In this document: positions 56,880 to 64,000 of the stretch, one piece after another | Layout: each line of letters starts with the position of its first letter | How positions within the stretch are numbered: position 1 is the first letter of the stretch | Position numbers and translations under genes: made by a program | Assembly: GCF_963169125.1 (NCBI RefSeq) | Contig: NC_084794.1 | Location: 226,173,409 to 226,237,408 of the forward strand | Length of the DNA stretch: 64,000 bases | Direction: 5' to 3' | Source of the DNA: Humulus lupulus | Taxonomy: Eukaryota > Streptophyta > Magnoliopsida > Rosales > Cannabaceae | Notes under the pieces: model-generated | What the model saw: the letters and a program-made list of their open reading frames with translations, nothing else | Told to the model about the DNA's origin: nothing | The model's database searches: none

Positions 56880-58661
56880 CTCTGATTTTTGCTTCTCTCT
56901 TCTGACATATCATCCCAGGTATCCCCTTCGGATGAGCTCTTCAATTTCTTCCTTCAAATGGGTACATTATGCCATGGTATGGCCGATATCCTTGTGGTAT
57001 TTACAGTATTTGCTAGGGTCCCTCCTGGACCGGTCTCTTCTCATCGGTGGGGGCCTTTTGAAGGGAACCTGATCCTCATTTGTGAGGTAGATATGCTCTC
57101 TGGTGTTCGTCAGGCTCATGTAGAAGGTGTAGGCTGTTTGCCTATGGTCGCTTCTGTGCTTGTTCCTTCTATGTTGATCATCTCTCGACCCTTCATACGC
57201 CCTATTCTTCTTCACTCCAATCGACCCTTCATTGGCAAGGGACTTTACATGGGACTCACTTTTTCCTGCCTTTAAGTTCGCATGGCCATCCTCCACACGA
57301 ATATACTTTTGCACCCTCTCGTAGAAGTCATCTAGGTCAGTGACTTCCCTTTTGAGCATATTATCCCACAATTTTCTTCCCGGACGCACTCCCGCTGTGA
57401 TGGCCATATTTAACTCCCTGCGGGTCAAGCTCCCTACTTTGGCTGCCTCCATGTTAAACCTGTGGATGTAGCCCTTTAGACTCTCGTTTTCTCCCTGCTT
57501 CACGTTGGCGAGGCTGGTGCCCGGCATTGTGTAATCACGCACGGCGTGATGCTGTTGGAGAAATTCATCAGAAAACTACTGCCAAGACTTGATGGACCCT
57601 GGTCGAAGCTCTTGAACCATTTGTACGCACGTCCTTCCAATGTGACAGGAAAGCAATGGCACTGGATGGTACTTATGATGGTACTTAGGATCTGTGTTTC
57701 CTTCACAAGGGGTCATATGAGGCTCCTTGAAGTTGGCTGGGAACCGGATGGCTTGGATCTCTTTAACGAAGGGCGATTCATGGTCAAACTCATCCTCGAT
57801 GGCTTGTCCTCAAGATGCGGTGATGATCTTTCTTTGGAGGCTTCTCTTCTCTATGTCTAGGTCTTGTCTCCTCTTCTTCAAGGAGTCTCTCAACGTGGAT
57901 GGGCTTGCATCTCCCTCTCCTTTGCCTTCCTGGGGCGCCATAGGAGGTGTATCCCTTTTATCCACCTTTTTCTTATTGAGTTCCTCTCATAGATCTGAGG
58001 ATGTCTTCCTTGAGGTGACCTCGACGTAGTTATGAGGGCCAGCGTTGTTCTCCTGCTCTGGCCTTGGAGGCTACTTCGATGGTCCGGGACGTTTGTGCTG
58101 CTTCACCCGGGGGGTGTTACTGGTGGAGAGTCGAGTCCTCCCATCGTCTACTGGGATGGTGGTCTCTGCCCCCTCTTGGCATCTCTCTTTTCGCTTAGGG
58201 AGAGATATGTTTGACTTCCCTTGCAACAGGCCATTCAACACCTCTTGCATGTTCTCTAAGGTGGTTTCAAGCCTTTGGTTCTTGTAGTGCAGTTCACATA
58301 TCTCCTCTTCATAGAATCGACACCTTGAACTCGAGCTCACGGAATGGACCCGGGGATGCTTGTCAGTTCTGAGCATCGATGGGCCCGGATCCCGCCGACT
58401 GGAGTTTGGCACCTGTGGCGGCCTCGAGGGTGGGAACTCGCCGGCATCCTTTGCAGAGGGAGTTGTTGACCTTGGATGATTCTCATCGGGAGGGACGGCC
58501 GGGGATGAAGCCTCCCTCTCTACTTCGTGAACTTCGGGTTCCTTTGGGGCCTCCACATCTCTAGGCAGAGGAGGGTTCTTCATGGAGGCCTTTAGCTGAT
58601 CTCCATCAAGGAAGACCTCCACCTCTCGTGGCTCTCTCAGTCGTTTAGAATGTCTTGGCAT
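56880..58661 (-). pseudogene. G4 gag, broken
   Basis: MPRHSKRLREPREVEV starts at 58661, 48 bases after the PBS. The first part is open to 58071 and includes the coiled-coil-like RFYEEEICELHYKNQRLETTLENMQ segment, present once (twice in G2). Later pieces: AYKWFKSFDQG (57600s), NESLKGYIHRFNMEAAKVG (about 57470), LTDLDDFYER-type and KYCKYHKDIGHTMA (near 56970), where a stop replaces a residue in the zinc-knuckle-like motif. It would build the particle shell and bind RNA. Confidence 0.85.
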
Positions 58662-58708
58662 TTCTTCCTGCCAGAACTAATGGAAGAACAGTGGCTTAAC
58701 ACTTATCC

Positions 58709-58726
58709 TTCCCACAGACGGTGCCA
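58709..58726 (-). promoter_or_regulatory. G4 primer-binding site
   Basis: Minus-strand TGGCACCGTCTGTGGGAA, three bases after the LTR end at 58730. It is the same site type as in G2. Confidence 0.8.
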
Positions 58727-58729
58727 AAC

Positions 58730-60004
58730 TGTTGACGATAAGAACTCGTCAGCGATTAAAGGTTAGAAAACTCAGATTTTAATACTAAGGATAGCTTAGA
58801 ATCAGATGGAAAGAACTTGAATCAACAGAAAAACCAGAGCTACAATAGAACATAGATCATATATTTCTCAAACGTCTCCTCATACAATCAGTTTTCCAAC
58901 CCCTTAACCTGAGGGGTCGAAACCTATTTATAGGTGGGCTCTATTGGCCCCCTGATACAAGTAGGTCCCAGGGGACGTGTACGTATGCAGGCACAGGGTC
59001 AGGGTAGTGGCTCAGGACATAGTGGTGTCTACCTTGACAATGCCCAAGTAGTGGTGCAGGACATCGTACTGTGGACTCTGGAATATTGTCGGGGGTGCTC
59101 AGGTAATGCCTCCACTCTCCGTACAAGTTCGTACTGCCACTACTCTTCAGGTGTAGATGACAGGGCCTCGCCTCTGACCCCTTCATGATTGTACATCCTA
59201 TATCAGTATGCGTACCCGATGCCCCAGGATCACATGGCACTTCTCCTTAGTATTTCCAAGTGTTCCTCGTACGCATGTTGAGGAGGCTCCACACTTTACA
59301 TATCAACAGAAGACCAGGCTTGGGGGTGTTTGAGGCGAGACAAGGTGCATGTGGGAGGCCTAGTGAAGGCCTCACATAATGAGATGCTAAGGATCCTTTG
59401 AGGGTCTGACATAGTGAGTCGACCCTTGGTGACCCTTGTTTGGATGCATTGGTCTACGTATGCGTGACACGAAGGACATGGCGAGGCTGCATGGTGAACA
59501 TACAAGGGCGAGGCAAGTTTGCACCCTCGCATAGTGAGGGTGCCTCGCATAGCGAGGCTGCAGGGTTGTCATACGGGGGCGAGGCACGGTTGCACCCTCG
59601 CATAGCGAGGCTGCGGGCGTGATCAAGCAGGGGCGAGGCACGATTGTACCCTCGCATAGCGAGGCTGCGGGCGTGATCAGGCGGGGGCGAGGCGCGATGC
59701 CTTGCGCAGACATGGTGTGCGCGCGCTTACGGGAAGCCATCCAAGGTCCCTCGCATAGTGAGGGTGGCGCGCGCATGGCCTGCATGCCAATGACCCTCGT
59801 ATAGCGAGGGTGGCGTGCGCATGGGCTGCTTGCCAACGACCCTCACATAGCAAGGGTGATTTTCCTAGCCTAACGCCTCCATTGCCAAGTAAAGCCCCAT
59901 GCCTCTTCGTCCCACTAACATGTGTCCCTTATACCTTTGGGGCGCCTCATAATGTGGAGGATCATTTGAATGGAATTCACAAGGGAAGGATTCTTGTATT
60001 CACA
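58730..60004 (-). repeat. G4 5' LTR
   Basis: Minus-strand TGTGAATACAAG to TATCGTCAACA, 1,275 bases. TATAAATA is at 58925-58932. About seven CCTCGCATAGCGAGG-type palindromes lie between 59520 and 59860. It is very similar to the 3' LTR by eye, with unit-number differences. Confidence 0.9.
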
Positions 60005-60127
60005 ATTATCAAGATTAATATTCATACTTTGAACAAGGTTCTAGCTTAGCATTTAGGTTTTCAAATATTGAGCTATTCCCATTATTAATTGTTGATTTGC
60101 AAAGTATAGAGCCCTATATTCCCAACA
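60005..60127 (+). repeat. Old copia C LTR, last piece
   Basis: Begins with the second copy of ATTAT, continues ATTATCAAGATTAATATTC as in the intact LTRs, and ends TATTCCCAACA. Together with 37510-37952 and 50374-50566 it forms one LTR broken by two later insertions. Confidence 0.85.
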
Positions 60128-62772
60128 TTCAAAATCTCTAATTCTAATTACTTTCATTTTTGTGTTTTTCATAATCAACAATGAGGGAAATCAATTCATC
60201 TTCTACAACTTTCAAATCATTGTTTCAATATTTGATTTGTGTTGGACACATAACCATGAAAGATCAAAGAAAGCTATATTTGGAAATGCTCTACATGAAT
60301 GAGGAATTGGATTCATAGTCTTCATCAACGAAGGATGTGACAACTCAATGGGCTTACATGCTTAAGGAGATTGGTATCATCAAATTCATCATTTCTAAAT
60401 GTGTAGATTTCAAGAATTTGAATGAAATGTTCTAGCCGCCATATTATTGTGAGTTTGAGATTATTGTTTATGTTAAGAGTACAATGGTGAATGTTAATAA
60501 ACAATTCAATTGTTATTGTTATACTTGTTTTGTTTGTAAAATTATTGATCATCATGTGAGATATGCTAATTGTAAAATTAACTATAATAAGATTAGGGAT
60601 GAGACAAATGATGTTGAAATCATTGCACTTCTAAATACATGTAATTTGGTCACTTTAGTTGATGATGAGATCTTTGTGACTTTGATTAAATTTAATGCAT
60701 TTAATGAGGAATGAAATGAATCCCTAATTGAGAATAATATATCTGATGAGGAATGTATGATAACCCTAAAGAGAATTGACATAGTTCATGCATGTAATGA
60801 TGAGACTAATGCAACCTTAAGAGAAGGTGAACATGTCGATTGACTTGATGATGAGATCATTGCAAAAGAAAGTGAAGATACTAAGGTCAATGCATTTGAT
60901 GTTGAGATCATTTCAAACCAAAGTAAAGAGATCAAGGCCAATGCGATTGATGTTGAGATCATTGCAACCTTGAGAGAAGTTAATGCAACCCAAGAAAAGG
61001 TGCAACGATGGTGGTATGATACTTGTGCCACCATTCAAGCAACCTATGATAAAACTCTTTTCAAAACCTTTGAAAGTGCAAGGGTGGGACTTGAATTCCA
61101 AATGGGAAATGAAAAGAGATCCAAGGTACTTGGAAGGGGTTGCACTGATGTGTTCTTCACAAGTGGAAATAGAGTGACCCTAACTAATGTTTTCTATGCT
61201 CCCGATATGACTAGAAACATTATGAGTGGAACTTTATTGAATAAATCTAGTATCAAAGTGGTTTTGAATTCGGTAAACTCACTTTGACTAAATTGGGCAC
61301 TTTTGTGGGAAATAGTTATTCATGTAATGGAATGATCAAATTTTATACTCTTGATAATAACAATAATGATATGACATCTAAATCTTGCAAAGTGGTTAAT
61401 TTCAATTTTATTACTTTGTGGCATGATAGACTTGCTCATATAGGATATAGCATAATTAAATGTAGATTAATTATTTGTGATGTGAATGAGCATGATAAAT
61501 GTGGATTATGTGTTAAATCTTAAATGGTAAAGAAACCTTTTCCAAGTGTTGATAGATGTTCAAACTTGTTAGATTCAATACATAGTGATTTATGTGAATT
61601 GAATGTCATGTGGACTAGACAAGCAAATAGATACTTCATGACTTTTATAGATGATTGCTCTAGATATACTTATATGCATTTTCTTAAGAGTGAGGATGAG
61701 GCATTTGATTCATTTATGATCTATAAAGCTTAAGTAGAATATCGACTGGAAAGGAAAATAAAGACTCTTAGGAGTGATAGAGGCGGTGAATACTTTTCAA
61801 ATGATTTTTATGTGTTTTGTGAACAACATGGCATTATATATGAATGCACTGCACCATACACTCACAACAAAATGGAATAGCTAAAAGAAAGAATAGGACT
61901 GATCTTGAGATGATTAACTCTATGCTTTTACATGCTAAATTGTGTTATAATTTGTGGGGTGATGCTTTGCTTGTTGCATGTCGTATATTCAATCGAATTC
62001 CTATGAAAAGAACTATGTGTCTCCGTATGAGTTATGGAGAGGAAAGAAGCATAACCTAGGCTATCTTAAAGTATGGGGGTGCCTTGCTTATTACAAGAGC
62101 ATGGTGCCTAAAAAGGACCAAGTTGAGTCCAAGGGCCATAAAGTGTGCATTTGTTGGCTATGCCTCAAATAGAAAGGCCTATAGGCTATTAGACTTGGAG
62201 TCTAATGTGATAATTTAATCAAGAGAAGTGGAGTTCTTTGAGAAAATGTTATATTGTGATAGCAACTCTCAAAAACCACAGGTGTTGGAGAATCACTTAA
62301 AGAGAAAGATTCAAAGGTTGATGCAATATTGCCTCGGAGAAGCCAAAGGCCTACAGAGTTGGGGTCAATTGAGAAATGCTCTCAAGTAGAGATACTCTAT
62401 GGTGGACTTGAAGAAGTCACATGGAAATTTCTTATGATTCTTCAAGTTAAGGATTATTCCAAAAACTACCAAGATGCAATGTCTTCGAGATACTATATTT
62501 TTTGGAAGGATGTAATAAATGATGATATAGATTCAATTATGTCAAACCATACATGAGAATTGGTAGACCTTCCACAAGGTTCAAAACCAATTGGGTGCAA
62601 TTCGATATTTCAAAGGAAATATCACACATATGGCACATGCAATCCTTTAAAGCTAGATGAGTATCTAAAGGGTTTAAACAAAAGGTAGGATTCGATTATT
62701 TTGACATGTATGCACTGGTCGCTAGGACAACCACAATAAGAGTTTTATTTACCTTGTCATCAATATATAACC
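60128..62772 (+). pseudogene. Old copia C gag, protease, integrase, RT start
   Basis: MREINSSSTTFKSLF starts at 60181. Then a zinc-knuckle-like CYTCFVCKIIDHHVRYANC, five DVEII/DDEII-type repeats (60610-60970, more than in the other copies), protease-like WWYDTCATIQAT, VFYAPDMTRNIMSGTLL, and LWHDRLAHIGYSIIK. Integrase: SIHSDLCEL, LRSDRGGEYF, a frameshifted QQNGIAKRKNRT (the usual VER reads AKR), then WGCLAYYKS. RT begins with DLPQGSKPIGCN and stops at FTLSSIYN, where the next LTR inserts (62773). Stops and frameshifts throughout. Confidence 0.85.
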
Positions 62773-64000
62773 TGTTGACTAGTTTTTAAGCCAATTAACG
62801 CGGAGTCAAAATAATTCATTTAAGAGCTTTCAGTAGAACAATCGATGAACAATAAATGAGGCAAGAACCTAATAATAATGAGCAATAATAATAAAGAACA
62901 TCAAAATTTATAGAGGTTCGACCCCAAGAACTAGTAATGACCTACTTCCTCTTAGATTTGTATTAATATTAAAGGTTTACACAAGATCACATGGGATTAC
63001 AAGTAGATTTCTATGTGTAAAAGACAATACAATAAGGCAGAATCGCTGCTAGGTATGAAAATAGGCTATCCGATATGTTTCTTAACCTTGGTCGGTAGGC
63101 GATTTCGTGAACCCCTTTTACTGGGGTGAAGGGTTTGCATTTATAATGCTCTGTTGGCCCAAGGGCTGCACACGGGCGTAACTAATGGTCAAAATATCCC
63201 ATTATTCTCGCAGGTAGTTACAGTCCTACCTGATAAGATGTTTGACCAAGTCTTCAAGATTGTTAGGCGCATTTTACGAGTGGTTGGGTGATTTTTGTAG
63301 ACTGCTAACGGTGACTGTAACTGCCACCCACCACCCAGGTTTTTCTATCCTTCATACCGAGCAGCTGAGCTTCTAGTGATATTTCACTGAGTGGTGTTAA
63401 AAAGACTTCCCTTCAAGTGAGTGAATTGCACAGAAGACACAATAATGCATCTTGGTATTACGGCCTAGGAAGGGTGTAGCCATCATAGACAGAGGCTTCC
63501 TGAACATCTCTCACTTTCGCTTGCTTGACAATGTTCCTTACTAAGAACCCCTTTTTAGAGGCTCAATGCTATGCCTTGGTGTAGGATTTGGGCAAAGTCT
63601 ATAAACTGCTTACCCTGTAAAGGAGTAACTTTTTTTATTCCCTGCAGGTATACACTGACCAACATGTTGAGAGATCAACCCAGCCTACTCCATGTGTCCA
63701 ATCTTAGTGCCACGTCAGATATGTCAATTTTTGGGATAATATTTGCCCCCCAAGTTTGCAATGGTGCAAAGCTAGCATGGAAACTTTTTTTTTAGGCCAT
63801 ATCGTCTGCACCTTGCCCCGTGGCATAATGCCTGGCCCAATTAGTTGCCTTTGTGTTTCCCCAAATTTCCAAAAAAATGACTTTTCACTCATTCCTGCCT
63901 CTTTTTTCTTACCATAAAGTGCCATGATTACCTTTCTTGACGATTGTACCGACGGTTGTGCAACTTTGAGGAAGTGGGTTGAAGGGTCGACAGTTGAGAG
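62773..64000 (-). repeat. LTR of a further minus-strand element (incomplete)
   Basis: The plus strand starts TGTTGACTAGTTTTTAAG directly after the copia RT. Read on the minus strand it ends ..ACTAGTCAACA. A minus-strand TATAAATG lies near 63140, with a long leader after it (GAGGTCGAACC-type sequence near 62915). It runs off the window, so family, far end and TSD cannot be checked. No coding signal; short open frames here are not convincing. Confidence 0.6.

Larger units (their letters stand above)
50567..60004 (-). mobile_element. Ty3/gypsy element G4: gag-protease plus reverse-strand gene, no RT/integrase
   Basis: A complete minus-strand element with LTRs 58730-60004 (5') and 50567-51822 (3'), flanked by ATTAT at 50562-50566 and 60005-60009. 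On the minus strand: PBS, gag, protease, spacer, a gene on the opposite (plus) strand, PPT, LTR. It lacks RT, RNase H and integrase, exactly as G2 does. It sits in the older copia C LTR. Confidence 0.92.

Noticed and set aside
63571..63925. Short frames on both strands near the right edge
   Set aside because: Inside an LTR; no domain and no start context. Treated as chance.
1..64000. tRNA, rRNA, MITE, Helitron or endogenous pararetrovirus sequence
   Set aside because: I found no tRNA or rRNA pattern, no short terminal-inverted-repeat element with TSD, no Helitron CTRR-end hairpin, and no movement-protein or pararetrovirus coat motifs. A computed search would be needed to exclude small ones.

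Overview
This is a block of nested LTR retrotransposons from a flowering-plant nuclear genome. The evidence is TATA-containing LTRs, Ty3/gypsy and Ty1/copia proteins of plant type, plant-style GT-AG introns, and an AT-rich background broken by GC-rich LTR repeats. A eudicot is likely, but I cannot name the species. I see no host single-copy gene, rRNA, tRNA or CRISPR array. Nearly every coding remnant has stops, frameshifts or deletions, as expected of old, silenced heterochromatin.

Layout. (1) 1-6181: a minus-strand Ty3 element (G3; 5' LTR 5447-6181, gag 4403-5388 and 1-726), cut by a minus-strand copia 3' end (LTR 727-3997 plus RNase H). That LTR is itself cut by a solo LTR (1824-3230, TSD CCCCT). 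(2) 6325-8374: a solo LTR of a ~2 kb family, here called L (TSD AAATA). (3) 8840-23849: a degraded copia (A), cut at its gag-pre-integrase motif by a 12.8 kb Ty3 element of Tat type (G1, 9672-22456, TSD GTCAT). G1 has gag, protease, RT, dual RNase H, integrase and a reverse-strand gene. (4) 23850-35478: a copia LTR split by Ty3 element G2 (24144-33965, TSD ATTGT), followed by more copia A coding remains to 37509. (5) 37510-62772: an old copia C element. Its LTR was hit first by a younger copia C (37953-50373, TSD GTTTG) and separately by Ty3 element G4 (50567-60004, minus strand, TSD ATTAT). The younger copia C carries a 2.5 kb tandem duplication, a family-L LTR and a fragment of another copia (B). 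(6) 62773-64000: the start of another minus-strand LTR inserted in the old copia C RT.

The most interesting system is the G2/G4 family. Both copies have two LTRs, a PBS, a PPT and matching TSDs, yet both encode only gag and protease and lack RT, RNase H and integrase. Between protease and 3' LTR each carries a multi-exon gene on the strand opposite to the genomic RNA. G1, which does have a pol region, carries a related reverse-strand gene in the same place. In all three elements a TATAAATA box lies upstream of the reverse-strand ATG. This looks like a non-autonomous, presumably trans-mobilised family that keeps a reverse-strand gene under its own promoter.

Three unrelated LTR families here also carry clusters of short CG-rich palindromes upstream of their TATA boxes: CCTCGC-N3-GCGAGG in G2/G4, GGCGATGCATCGCC in copia C and GGCGATATATCGCC in L.

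Coordinates of element ends with matching TSDs are exact. Domain edges and degraded junctions are approximate. No database search was possible.
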